Part shown: one piece after another, positions 22,924-34,442 of the stretch
Numbering within the stretch: position 1 is the first letter of the stretch
Layout: each line of letters opens with the position of its first letter
NCBI GenBank assembly: GCA_947568835.1
Contig: OX387604.1
Location: 478,501-542,500 of the forward strand
DNA length: 64,000 nucleotides
Direction: 5' to 3'
Origin: Protonemura montana
Lineage: Eukaryota; Arthropoda; Insecta; Plecoptera; Nemouridae
The notes under the pieces: generated by a model
The model's database searches: none
What the model was told of the DNA's origin: nothing
Seen by the model: only the letters and a program-made list of their open reading frames with translations
Position numbers and translations under genes: made by a program

Positions 22924-23381
22924 CATCGTCCCTGAGTAGCCCAGCTTGCTTTGCATGCAGCTCACCGTCACCACAATAGACAACGATAACAAAATTTCAA
23001 CAAAAAAAACTAGCAAAAATTCTTTGCTTGTTGGTTTAGTCAGGAGAGCAAGAGAGGGGGGTGGGGGGGGGGAGAGGAGGCAGGAAAAGAGAGCTGAGCG
23101 CGTGATGTAAGAGAAAGAAAATCTTATAAAAATACTCGTGTTGATCGAGAAGTGCAAGAGGCAACCAGTTTGCGTGAACAGCCCGTTCCAGTTTGCCATG
23201 CTCACGCGTTAGTGTTCTGCGACGCTTTGGGCAAATCCGACGCCGCCGTCACTGACAAGTCGACGCCGGCGTCGTCAGCTTTCGTCAAACTCTCAACCAA
23301 CAACCACCATAACAACTATTTGCATATTTTCTTATGAGTATTCATTGAAAGCTTACAATTAGCTAGGTCGGCGATAGTGTT
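22924..23381. other. Unique DNA with G-rich patch and a CG-rich palindrome
   Basis: A G-rich run lies at about 23056-23082. At 23261-23274 the 14-base palindrome CGACGCCGGCGTCG sits in a short GACG-rich island. No gene is recognised. Confidence 0.6.
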
Positions 23382-23452
23382 CGGTGTGTTCGGTGTGTTC
23401 GGTGTGTTCGGTGTGTTCGGTGTGTTCGGTGTGTTCGGTGTGTTCGGTGTGT
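23382..23452. repeat. Nonamer GGTGTGTTC, about 8 copies
   Basis: Near-perfect 9-bp units, so the minus strand reads as a TPN tripeptide repeat. This is a consequence of the unit length and not a coding signal. Confidence 0.95.
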
Positions 23453-23573
23453 TGTGTTCTCGGAGGCTGGCTCTGAGACAAGAAATATGCAACCGAAGAA
23501 TCAGGCAAGGAAGACAATGATCGCGTATGCGATGGGTCACCCGTGCCGCGCCCTCTTCAAGTATGCAAAGGGT

Positions 23574-23602
23574 GGGGGGGGGGGGGGGGGGGGGGGGGGG
23601 GG
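23574..23602 (+). repeat. Poly-G run of 29 bases
   Basis: This is the longest uninterrupted homopolymer in the window. Length calls in such runs are error-prone in most sequencing chemistries. Confidence 0.9.
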
Positions 23603-26068
23603 AGAGCGAGGATTAAAAGTAGCGTTAATTTCTGCAAGTTTCGAATCTAAAGTTTTATTTTGTGATGAAAAGAAATTAGAAATTGTGATGCAAGATTCGT
23701 ATCCAGATTTTGTTCCCAGGGTTTGGTTTAAATGAGTGGAATTCAAGAGGGGAAATAATATCAAGGCGGTTTTCATCTATGCGCGGTCTGGCAGCTTTAC
23801 TAGCTTTAGATTGCATGGACTCTCGTATACTCTCAAAAGAAAGTTTCTTTTAATTTTTTCATCAGGAATGCAAATTCTATTAATATTCAAGCAACATACA
23901 TATGCATAACATTTCATCCATAAGCTGTGTTATAGAAAGCGATTTTCTTTGCGACCAGTTTAAGTCAGGAGATGTTTCCCTCTCGCCATACTTTCATGGC
24001 ACAAATTTGAATCAAACCTATCTTAAAAATAGCATCCATTAGAAGCTAAACCGTTTAGAATAAATCGGTTACTTCAACATTGCGTACACACAGAGTTTTT
24101 ATTATTATATCACTTTAAAGTCGTGAGGGCAGGAAGAAAACTTATCTAGCAACTTATTCGCAGTTAGAGCAGAATCACATTTCACGGCTCTTCTAAACAA
24201 CTTCCAAGGATCGCAAAGCGCGGGGAGCAAAGAAGTAGGAGCAAAGAAGATGATGAGTAATTCGAAATAAGATCTCACTCATAGCAGTTTTCAGTATGAT
24301 TGTATTTTAAATTGATTTTGTATTATCTGCACCAAGCAGATAGAGAAAAGTCTTGGTCCGAAATTTGCTTACAAATGAGGATCGTCGCTCAAACGCAATA
24401 AACAGTCGCTGCAATACTTCGACTTTCCGCGGGCGCAAGAAATAAGTGTGCGTTATTAGCTTGGCCATTCCAGTGGAAGGGAAGGAAGCTCGTTCAGTCT
24501 TAAGACGCCACAAGCAGATCTTTGCGCGTACTTGCGTAATCCTCGAGCCAAGAAAAGCTTCCCCTGTTGGCGTTCACTTTTGTCACCAATTGAACAAATT
24601 TCAAGCCCCTATGGTCCAGAGCTGATAACGTTGGAATTCAACCGAGAATTCAAAGAAAGAGAATTCGCCTTCGAAATAACACAAGACAAGTGAAGCCAGC
24701 TACTCGTTGATAAACCAAGAAATTAGCATGGCATCTTATCCGTGACGCCAGAGGTTTGTCAGAGGCGCCATTCAATAACTTAACAATTCTCTTCATTTAA
24801 ACACAGAAAAGCGTTCCAATTACCGTAAAAATTCCTTTTCTCGATGTTTAGGACGACTTTGCTATTTAATTAGGAAATGCAGAAGTGGAATACGCTACAG
24901 TAACTAGAGTAGTATAATAATGGTTCTAAAAGTCATGGTGCAAAGTTATGAGGGGTAGTGAAGGATTGTGAAGGATTGTGAAGGATTGTGCGTTACTGAG
25001 CCGAGGCAGAAACCGGTTTATTCAACTAATTTCTTGCTCAGGATCAGTGGATCGCGTTGTGACAGGGTGTCTCAAAGATACGGGAAACCAGTCGCACCCG
25101 GAAAAGTCATCGACTCCGGAAAAGCTAGAGCAAGACGCGCCCCGTTCGGGGAAAAGTGAGCGGGAGTGTCGGGTCAACTCATATTCTGCGCAAGCTTAAA
25201 TAGACCAGTAACTAGATCTGGATTCACATCTGATTAACCCGGATAGGCGTTAGCAACCCTCGAAATCCCCTCTCAGTTTCAGAGGCATAATTAAGCCCAA
25301 TTGGATTGCAATTAACAAACCTTCTGTGGTTAAAATCCCTCTCAGAGTTGAGTCAAAATATTCGTTCGTAACTCTTTCTCAAAAGGTAGTCTATCCCAGC
25401 AGATCTTGTTCGATGCATAATAATCTTCTCACAGAGCGACTTGCTTCGTTTGACAAGATCCTCAAAAAGCTGACACTTTTCTTTTCCGTATAAGTCAGAG
25501 TACAAAGTGAAGTTAATCTACCGTATCATGTTGTTCTCACTGACATTTCAACATGTTCTCGATTCTCATACCAAATAACTTTCTGATTTCACAGACCGTA
25601 TACCCGATTTTGCCCCCATTTTTCTGTCACGTTATTTACTTTTGGCTCCACTGCGTCGCTACTTTGCTTGCGCTGCTTGCAAACTGTGAGCCCCATTCCC
25701 TAGTTTGGTTCCTCAGGATAGAATACGGTTCATTTGTTAATTACAGTATCATTAATATTTTGTGGATGTTTCCTCCGATTAAACAGCCTTGTTTTAATTG
25801 CAAAAGTTCCCAGAGCAGCGAAAAGAAGAACTGAATCATAGCCCACCAGCTAGACGAGTCAGTGGCAGGGCAAGACGAGGCCAGGCAAGGCGAGGTAAAG
25901 CTGGCCAAAGCACCAGCCAAATCAGCAGCCAAATCAGCGCCGTGGAAAATTCCAGCAAATGCTTACTGGATAATTTATATTTGTTCCTGTTTGTTTGCCG
26001 CAAGCGACTAGACAGACGTTCAGCTCATGGATGTATACAACTCGTCTCTACGGGGAGGAAAAGCACAA

Positions 26069-26070
<2 letters not shown>
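23603..26070. other. AT-rich single-copy DNA, no gene recognised
   Basis: The decamer AAGGATTGTG is present three times exactly at 24961-24990. The frames at 24968-25199 overlap each other in two registers and have no recognisable domain. Confidence 0.6.
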
Positions 26071-26110
<40 letters not shown>

Positions 26111-26112
26111 TT
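26071..26112. repeat. (GACGCC)n hexamer
   Basis: Six perfect GACGCC units plus a partial one, followed by GC-rich sequence to about 26150. It is one of several dispersed GACGCC/GGCGTC islands. Confidence 0.95.
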
Positions 26113-28556
26113 GACTCGGCACCGTGCCGTCGGACGCTGGCCCGTGGGAATCGAGTGCAGAATCCAGATGCATTGTAATTGGCGCTTATTCTAAAAGACT
26201 TCAATTCTTTTCATACAACAACTGGGCTAGGATTTGCACTTTCCAAAATGTTTAGCAGATTTTGCTTTTTAAAACTCACGGTATTTTTTCATGGATCAAG
26301 AAAGTATCTGAATGTTCCCTCAGCCTTGTAGGAACATTTTGGTCACTATTTTAAAGACTGCAATCTTAAGATCTTATAAGAAAAATATTTGCAACTCTTT
26401 TGAGAAACTATTTCTTGAGAAACTCAGAGACTTGTACCTCTCCTTAGAAAATTGTAAGCAAATGACTGATCCTGGCGTTGGCTCTGATCACTACCACTAT
26501 GAATATTTCAATAGCTGTGATTTCTTGATTCGGCGCTTACAGCATTGTGTTTAGGTCTTCTGTCTTAGGTCTTGTGTCTTGAACCGGACGCCAAACGTCA
26601 ACACAAGCAACAAAGCCGACATTTGCACTCCTTCCCCCCTCCACCCTTCCACCCACTCAACCACGGGTTCCACCACAGCCCCAAATCATAGGGATTAGCT
26701 CCATCTTAGTCACTTCACTTCACAGCACACTGATATCGCAGTCAACTATTTGGCGATATAGGATATAGGATCCGAACAGAATACAATCATTTTCAAATTT
26801 CAAATAAATTATCAAAAATCTGGAACAAATGTTGCTAACAAATTATTTGCCGTGTTTAACAGGAGACGGGTTTTTGTTCAAAGTTAGCTTGAAGGCGTTT
26901 TGAGATGAGGAAAACCAAACGACGGTCAATCAGCAAATTTTTTGTGGCGTTTTTCACAAAAAAAAAAAAAAAAAGCTGAAGGGCAAAATGAAAATCGCGG
27001 CTCGTTTCTGTGATAAAATCTTTTATGTGGCATTTGTTGCTTTAATGTGTTTGGAAATGAACGCACACGAGTCACTATATATCTCGGTTTCAATCGCGTT
27101 ACTAATTAAATAATAAAGTTCAACCACCTCCCATAACGTCTCGTTAATATTTCAAATTTCCTACCTCAATTATACATAGAGCACAGCTTAAGATTAACCA
27201 AAGAACTCGATATCTGCAGAAACGCAGGCTAAACCCGCTAATTTCTTGAGCTTTCCGTGTCGTGGAAATTGTCAGAAATTCATCAAGAGATCATGAGATC
27301 AGTGATTGTAAAAAAGATGGTATTGTTATAGCAAAATACCTATCAGTTGCCAGTTTTTGTTATATCATTGTCGATTGTTTGGTGTAACATATCTTAGAAG
27401 TTTAATAATGTAAATGGTGTCCCCTCGAATATCTATCTCCAATAAAGATACCTAATGAAAGCCTAACAACACATAGGCATCTTATATAACCAATATAGGT
27501 GATATGAATTCTGCTAACCAATATTCTTCAAAACATTTTGCTTGTTCCCAAGGATGTGATGTAATCACTCAAAAATGTACTACCCATAGTTTCAAGAAAT
27601 CGGTGAAAAGAGCAGCCACAGGAAACAGTTTTGCTGATCAAGCTTGCAATAATGATCGCAGTGCAACACAACATGCAAATTACAATTGAATCTGAGATGC
27701 AAATCTCTATAAACTTGATATAAAGGAACCTGATATGATAACTTTAGATTGACCGGGCACTTTGAGCGCAAGCGGTACTAGAAAATATTATATGTGTTTA
27801 CTACAATATATTTTACTAATCGGGACATGAAAATGATGAGTTATATTGTGAGAGATATTTTGAGTGATCCCGGATCCGCAGGGAGGATCAAGCTAGTATC
27901 AACGGGGAGGATGGGATAAATTAGTGTTGATTGATGCAGATTATTGCAGATTATTGCACGCATATCTTGATCGGTCTATACACATATACAGGGTCCGGTA
28001 ACACTATGCTCGTGTATGATCCAAGCCTACTGATAACAGGAAGACAGTGGTTCTAGCGCAATTGCAAATAGGCCTATATTCATATTGTAATAGTTGCAAA
28101 GATTAGAGCACCATGAAAGACGATTGGCGGCTTCCCGTCACGTACCGTCATCATAATCATCAATTAGCAGGTACAGTCTGAGAAATGTAAACAAAACTAT
28201 GCATCTTCACGAGACAAATACAAATAGATGTTATTGTTATGGTGTGGTTTGGTGTGGTTGAGTTCGTCTAAGATTATTGCAAGCTTCGTTTAATTGAATG
28301 ATTGGTTAAGTCTGGAGGCCGACCGGGTGGTGGGTTGTCACGTGAATCGTACCGCAAAGATATTTCAAGAATATGTAAGATCAACTTCTTTAATTTATAT
28401 TTCAAAAGAAATTAAAATTAGTATGGCAAAAGAGCGAATATTGTTTCCAATTTTAATTCCTTGTCGACAACGCAAATTACGGCAAAGTGGCAACGGCCTG
28501 CCAACGCTCGACCGCGACGGAGAAAGCGACGCCAAACGCCGAGCACCGAGGCGGGC
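26113..28556. other. AT-rich single-copy DNA, no gene recognised
   Basis: A poly-A run of about 16 lies at 26959. The decamer GCAGATTATT is duplicated at 27935-27954. TATACAGGGTCCGGTAAC at about 27986-28003 resembles a word found at the ends of some invertebrate transposons, without further support. A GACG-rich, CpG-dense segment begins at about 28490. Confidence 0.55.
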
Positions 28557-28583
28557 AGTCGGCGTCGGCGTCGGCGTCGCGGC
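28557..28583. repeat. (GGCGTC)n hexamer in a CpG-dense island
   Basis: About four GGCGTC units inside a CpG-rich segment (about 28490-28650) that contrasts sharply with AT-rich flanks. Overlapping frames on both strands are open here because of the composition. Confidence 0.88.
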
Positions 28584-29888
28584 GCCCCAAGTTCACGCGC
28601 AAAGTCGGAATCGGCGCCGGCGGACGGCGGACAGCGGTAAAACGTGCTAGATTGGTATTCCAATTAGATACGAGAATTGTTACCTCGTTGCCAGCTAAGG
28701 CGGTTCAGGATAAAGTTAATCATTTAATACACAAGGACCATAATGCATTTGCATATGATGCGACTTAAGTGTTTCTAGAGTATCTGCGAGCATTCGAATC
28801 ATAAAGGTGGCCAAGACGAGTGGAAGGCTGTGGGTTTGGGTACGAGATGAAAATGGGTAAGGGTGGTTTTCACTAAGCTATCACTAGGAATATTTGTAGG
28901 TAGTTGTTTCCGTTACCCATTGTTCGCAGGGATTTACTTAAAATAGTTCTATAATAACCGATGTTCAGAGAATTATGCCAGTCGAACGAAGCGCCCAAAA
29001 CCGACTCTATTAAATGCATGATGATAACACATGTGATGATAATAATAATATGATATATTACGCGTTCGGTAATGTAGTTAGTCATTAACAATGCTTCACT
29101 TGTTTGTTTTCCGGTAAACGAAGGTGATTATTCCACGAACACTTTGATATCGAGTCATCAATACAATTTTAGTCAACACTCTTTCCCCGACCCACTCATT
29201 AAATGTTATGAAACGCAATATAACTAATCATCTGTCAATAATCAACTATAATATTCATGTTACGTGACTTAATTGAACAACCGTGTTTTATAGCGGAAAT
29301 GTGTCGCATTGTTTAGGTTTAAGTCACCATTAGGTGATATTATTGAAGCGTTATTCCATCACTTGGTTAAAAGCTACTAACTTCCACTAACAGTTTGTTA
29401 ATTTACCTCGATTTCTTCAAGCACAGATTATTTCCATTAGAAGTGGATTGCGATCCATCAGATTTGAGGTTATAACGGCAGATCAGTAGTTCCGACGGAA
29501 CCCTTACAGCTTTTCCTGGCAAAGAAGACATTTCCGTTCATGTTTCAAGAAGCATTTCTTCACAGCTCTTCGAATGGAAATGTCAACTTTATATGTGTTT
29601 CACCAATGTGGCAATTCAAATAAATATTGCTCGATTGTATTAATTTATTTTGATTTGAACTATTTGGAGCCCGTGACAATTCTGCCAGTACACGACCAAG
29701 TCTTAATAGGTGACTTTTCGGGCCACGAACATAAGAAGACAAACATATCGGCGAACATAACATATTAACATATCAAACAATAGGTAGATTTCTGAACGAC
29801 ATTTGTTGCAAGCGACAGATCTTCATTTTCATTCACGCCAAGTATGAATTCTGTTTTCATCACCTAAATATTTCTCGCAAATCAAAAC
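28584..29888. other. AT-rich single-copy DNA, no gene recognised
   Basis: Only short frames are present and I see no structured feature. Confidence 0.6.
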
Positions 29889-30403
29889 AATTCAGCAACT
29901 CTTTCAAAATGGGCCAAGCTAATTCAGCAAATCTTTCAAAATGGGCCAAGTAATTCAGCAAATCTTTCAAAATGGGCCAAGCTAATTCAGCAAATCTTTC
30001 AAAATGGGCCAAGCTAATTCAGCAAATCTTTCAAAATGGGCCAAGTAATTCAGCAAATCTTTCAAAATGGGCCAAGCTAATTCAGCAAATCTTTCAAAAT
30101 GGGCCAAGCTAATTCAGCAAATCTTTCAAAATGGGCCAAGCTAATTCAGCAAATCTTTCAAAATGGGCCAAGCTAATTCAGCAAATCTTTCAAAATGGGC
30201 CAAGTAATTCAGCAAATCTTTCAAAATGGGCCAAGCTAATTCAGCAAATCTTTCAAAACGGGCCAAGCTAATTCAGCAAATCTTTCAAAATGGGCCAAGC
30301 TAATTCAGCAAATCTTTCAAAATGGGCCAAGCTAATTCAGCAAATCTTTCAAAATGGGCCAAGCTAATTCAGCAAATCTTTCAAAATGGGCCAAGCTAAT
30401 TCA
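29889..30403. repeat. 32-bp minisatellite, 16 copies plus a partial one
   Basis: Each unit starts AATTCAGCAAATCTTTC and ends ATGGGCCAAGCT. Thirteen units are 32 bp. Three (starting at 29921, 30016 and 30175) are 31 bp because GCT is reduced to GT. Apart from this I see only one base change in unit 1 (AACTC) and one in unit 12 (ACGGG). The array ends in AATTC, followed by an A-run. It is nearly homogeneous and so probably young. The units show no dyad or spacer structure, so this is not a CRISPR-type array. Confidence 0.97.
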
Positions 30404-31491
30404 AAAAGACAGTTTGAAATCTAAATCGTGAATTTATTTACTATTTTAGTGGAGCAGTGATATTTAGTTTTGACTAATTTAATACATCTAAGATATCACA
30501 TTGTAATGCGATTGCAGGTTAATTTAAAAATATATTATCAGCTTTGCATAGATATATTAAACATTAGGAAGGCACACCAGCCTTGGAATAAATTATGATA
30601 TTTTTCTGTTATCATTTCAGTTCTTTAAGTATTGAAATATGAAACGAAATTAGTATCAAAGTTACCTGCCAATGACAATTTGCAATTAAAAGCCTTGCGG
30701 CGGTAACCATTTCAATTTTCTGTGTGTGTTTAGCTTATAAATAAATAAACAATATTTTTTCTGGTTTCACACTGAAATATTACAGACGATAAGGTCATTT
30801 TAGAATAATTAGTAACACATAAGAGGCAAACTTATAAATGAAAGAAAATCCGGTATTCTTTGATCTTTGGCTGTTTTACACCGTACATTTTCTTTCGCCA
30901 CTTAAAGTGTACCAATAATGAACGTAAATAAATGGCCAGGCAATCGTAAAATCCCGTCGGCCGTTTCCACACCCCTTTTGCCCCGTTCGTTGTTTTTAAA
31001 TGCCATTGGTAACTTTGCATGCTAAAACCTAGGGAAATAAAACCGACCACATCAACTAATCAATCAGCTCAAAGATAATTGAAACAAAAAAACCCACTCA
31101 CACATTTAGTTTCATTCATAACAGCCAAGGTATAAAAATAAAAAATCACGTTTCACAAGGTATTTACGTCTTAAGACAATCCGTCTGGCCTCTAAAGACA
31201 CATTTACCGTAGGTGTGAATTTTAAGCGCGTTTTTACTGAGAAATGCCAAGAGATTAATGAGTTATCAAATATTTGTGTGGTAAATTGGCCGCGACTCGG
31301 ACTGCGACCGCGAAGGGCTCTCATGTCTTCCCCGTGTGACACTTTCGGAACGTGATTCAGGTTTCAGGGGCCCATAAAAGAAACACTCGCACACGGGCTC
31401 CTGGCTAAACCCACACGAGCCCCACACTTCTCATAGCTGCTACACACCTTATTATTTACAACAAACAAGTATTGTTAATTATATTGTTTGC
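30404..31491. other. AT-rich single-copy DNA, no gene recognised
   Basis: Only two unremarkable minus-strand frames of 72-76 codons; nothing structured is visible. Confidence 0.6.
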
Positions 31492-31553
31492 TGTTATTAT
31501 TGTTATTATTATTATTGTTGTTATTTGTATTGTTATTATTATTATTATTATTT
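31492..31553. repeat. (ATT)n microsatellite, imperfect
   Basis: TTATTATTG-type trinucleotide repeats with scattered G. Confidence 0.92.
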
Positions 31554-31739
31554 AGATAGTATGTAAATTTGTTGTTGTGTACCTTAAAATCCGCAACGTC
31601 CATCAACACCATCAGCATTGACCACAAAAGAGTAACAATTATGTGAAATGTCAAACAGAGCTATTGGTAGGGGTTGAAGAGGAGGAGTCCAGGGTTCGTA
31701 AGAAACAAAGATGCTGGGGTCTCCTAAGAGGTCGAACCG

Positions 31740-31751
31740 TGTGACGTCACA
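31740..31751. promoter_or_regulatory. TGTGACGTCACA palindrome (consensus CRE)
   Basis: A 12-bp palindrome containing the full cAMP response element TGACGTCA, which CREB/ATF-type bZIP proteins bind. No gene is identifiable beside it, so it may be a chance match. Confidence 0.35.
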
Positions 31752-32089
31752 GAAGCCCAAGCTAATCGGAGAAGTTGTGCCCCTCCCATTCCCTTCTCCA
31801 CCTTTACTTCTTTAAACCGCCACCTTCCAGTCCCGACCCAATTGCTTTTCGCCACCCCCATCGCAAGAAGATGAGGTGTCAAACTGGTGTCCCACAAATT
31901 CAAAACAAATTATCAAAACGCCTTTAAATGCCAATCAACATCAAGTCAACCAGCAAAATAAAAGAAAATAAACGCCTAAATACCAAACACATGTTGTAGT
32001 TATTTACCTGAACTGGCCGCCAACGTGGTTCCAGCATGCTCCCAACCGCAAGACGCCTGTCACCTGCACCTCTTCCGTCACCTCTCTGG

Positions 32090-32530
32090 GGTGCGATGTT
32101 GGTGCCGGCGTCGAATTCGCCGTCGATTAAACGAGCGAGCGTCTAATATCAGACGTCGCGTGTTGTTCCGATGCAGAGCGTCGCGACGATATGTCGCGCT
32201 ATCTCTGTTGCCTCACTTCGACGCTGCGATGCTGCTTGTTACTAGTCTGCCGGTTGCGTCGAGTCTGCCTGCTGTCGTGTAGTTGTGCGAATAAGCGTCG
32301 AACCTTGCTTTCCCGAAGCACGCGGCGGCGGCGGCGTCGGCGGCGGCGTCGGCGGCGGCGGCGTCGACGGTGGAAAGCAAGCCAGCCCCGTCACATCCCT
32401 TCGCTTCTCGGGCTAGCCTCGCGAGTCGGCGCACTTTGCTGGTTGTAGCGACGCCGTTCACTCGGTGTCTCGGTGTCTCGTGCTGACTAGCAAAGCCTTG
32501 CCGCACAGCGTCCACGATTCAACTGAGTAG
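32090..32530. other. CpG-dense island with GGCGTC repeats
   Basis: This is a CpG- and GC-rich segment in an AT-rich background, containing many GTCG/GACG words. Its core at 32320-32370 is a (CGG)n/(GGCGGCGTC)n repeat. Open frames on both strands (poly-Arg on plus, Ala/Asp-rich on minus) follow from the repeat. It could be a promoter region, but no transcription unit can be assigned. Confidence 0.6.
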
Positions 32531-32846
32531 CCAGTCAACACTGCACGCGGTCGTCTCACTCGAAGCACCTTACACATTGACTCACAACTTGTGTCCCCCA
32601 CCCCAACTCGGACCGCCTTATGATAGTTACGTTTGTGTCATTCCATTTCAACGCGTTTCAACGCGGCACATACCATAGGGCCGTCGTTTGGCAGAGTTCA
32701 CCACGTATACGTCACGGATGATTCTGACCACGGGCAGAGACAACGGATCTGAATCGCTGCAGGCAGACATGAGATCCTCGGTCAACACGACTAACCTCAG
32801 GTCTGAAGTACCATCTGTGGAGAGGGTGGATGGGTGGATGGGTGTA

Positions 32847-32887
32847 GGGTGCAGGGTGCAGGGTGCAGGGTGCAGGGTGCAGGGTGC
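32847..32887 (+). repeat. (GGGTGCA)n heptamer, about 6 copies, quadruplex-prone
   Basis: Perfect GGGTGCA units are preceded by GGATGGGT units. Six GGG runs at fixed four-base loops fit the quadruplex rule exactly. Confidence 0.95.
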
Positions 32888-33200
32888 CCCCTCTCTCCCA
32901 TGTTCCTATATCCCGCGCCGAGCCCCACGCCTTACCGACACTTGTTTACTCTAGTTACTGATCAATACGGCCACGCTGTTTGGCTGTTTGCTATCAGACA
33001 GAAACATACATGCTTATCGAGGAGTCGGGGAGAATAAATAGGTCCCGGCCCATGAGTCTCCCCCACCCCCCAACCCCGCAGATCCCCTTACCCCGCGACT
33101 ACCCTCTGGAGCCCCCTGCAACAAGCAGTCACCTTCTAAACACACTGTTTTATCATCTATCCGCTTGCTAGTCACATTGGACGGGCACATGATTGAGAGG
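32888..33200. other. Unique DNA, no gene recognised
   Basis: A C-rich segment lies at about 33060-33115. The frames across it are short and uninformative. Confidence 0.6.
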
Positions 33201-33519
33201 CTACGCTCTGGGCCAAGCTCTGGGGCTACGCTCATGGGCTACGCTCATGGGCTACGCTCATGGGCTACGCTCACGGGCTACGCTCACGGGCTACGCTCAT
33301 GGGCTACGCTCACGGGCTACGCTCATGGGCTACGCTCATGGGCTACAATAATGGTTCACGCTCACGGGCTACGCTCACAAGCTACGCTCATGGGCTACGC
33401 TCATGGGCTACGCTCAGGGGCTACGCTCATGGGCTACGCTCATGGGCTACGCTCATGGGCTACGCTCAAGAGCTACGCTCATGGGCTACAATAATGGTTC
33501 ACGCTCACGGGCTACGCTT
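33201..33519. repeat. 13-bp minisatellite CTACGCTCATGGG with 143-bp higher-order period
   Basis: About 24 units. Position 9-10 alternates between CAT and CAC forms. A distinctive diverged unit (CTACAATAATGGT followed by TCACGCTCACGGG) begins at 33343 and again at 33486, exactly 143 bp or 11 units apart. The plus-strand frames of 93-109 codons arise from the stop-free unit. Confidence 0.96.
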
Positions 33520-34442
33520 GCAGTATTTGGAACCTTCTTAAATTGCAATATCCTTGCATAATCTGCTACGGTGTTGCGACAAGCTCCAGGACGTGCAGGA
33601 CGTGCAGGACGTGCATTTGACAGGCGACTGCCATCTTTCTTGGCACTTGTACACCAAACAAAAGAAGCTAGGTTAATTAATTATATTATCTAAGTGGTTC
33701 GAACCGTTAAGTTTTCAAAAAGTTTATTTACGTCTTCAATTTATTTCGCTTGAAAGTCATGGCTGTTATAGCAAGCATTTGGGACCGGGTATTTTCACGT
33801 CACTGAACGCAAATTTTATTATTTTTTATTGTTTTGCACTCATTCTAGTCGGAGGAAAGTTTTCTCCCGATGTGCTTAGCACACAGAAAAAGAAAATAAA
33901 TGGGGACTGATCGTATAGAGAAGAAAGTGAGGTGCCAAACGATAAGGGTAGAAATATCTTGGCAAGGCCGGGGTGAAATTAATCTTTCTCTAGTTTTCTT
34001 TACCCTCCATGATTCCTTTTTTCGCTCGTTCTCTTTACATCGGCTTTCTTAACAAGATCTCAATCCCAGAGTTAGTGTTTTTTCTAGTTAATTTGATCAA
34101 CTGGAGTTCGTAAACAATCAGATACAATAACCTTCTCTGCCTTGTTCTTCAATAGCCTTGTGTATGCATATTACACTCATTGTTCGGGAAGCTACATGGA
34201 TTATGCATAAATTATAGAATATATTCGCTAAGGTAATATTTTAGTAGCTCGATGCTAGATTTAGCAGAGTGATCTCCACCAGTCATCCTGGTCCATCTCT
34301 GCAGCGAGGCTGTGAATTTCATTATGCAAGACGAAGATTCTTGCTGAATAAACAGCGCTTACTACGTACGGTGTTCAGGAACAATAGGCCGGGATAAAAA
34401 GCCAACTTGATTGTGCCAGACTCCAGCCAACATTGATCCGTT
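33520..34442. other. AT-rich single-copy DNA, no gene recognised
   Basis: AGGACGTGC is present three times at about 33588-33614. Nothing coding is recognisable on the left shoulder of the large octamer array. Confidence 0.6.

Noticed and set aside
27980-28005. End of a retroelement (TATACAGGGTCCGG)
   Set aside because: A single short word without coding remnants or a repeat boundary.
29889-30403. CRISPR-like array
   Set aside because: Units are contiguous with no variable spacers and no cas genes exist nearby. This is a eukaryotic minisatellite.
32191-32515. Arg-rich (plus) or Ala-rich (minus) protein in the CpG island
   Set aside because: Both arise from CGG/GGCGTC repeats, and overlapping open frames on both strands argue for composition.
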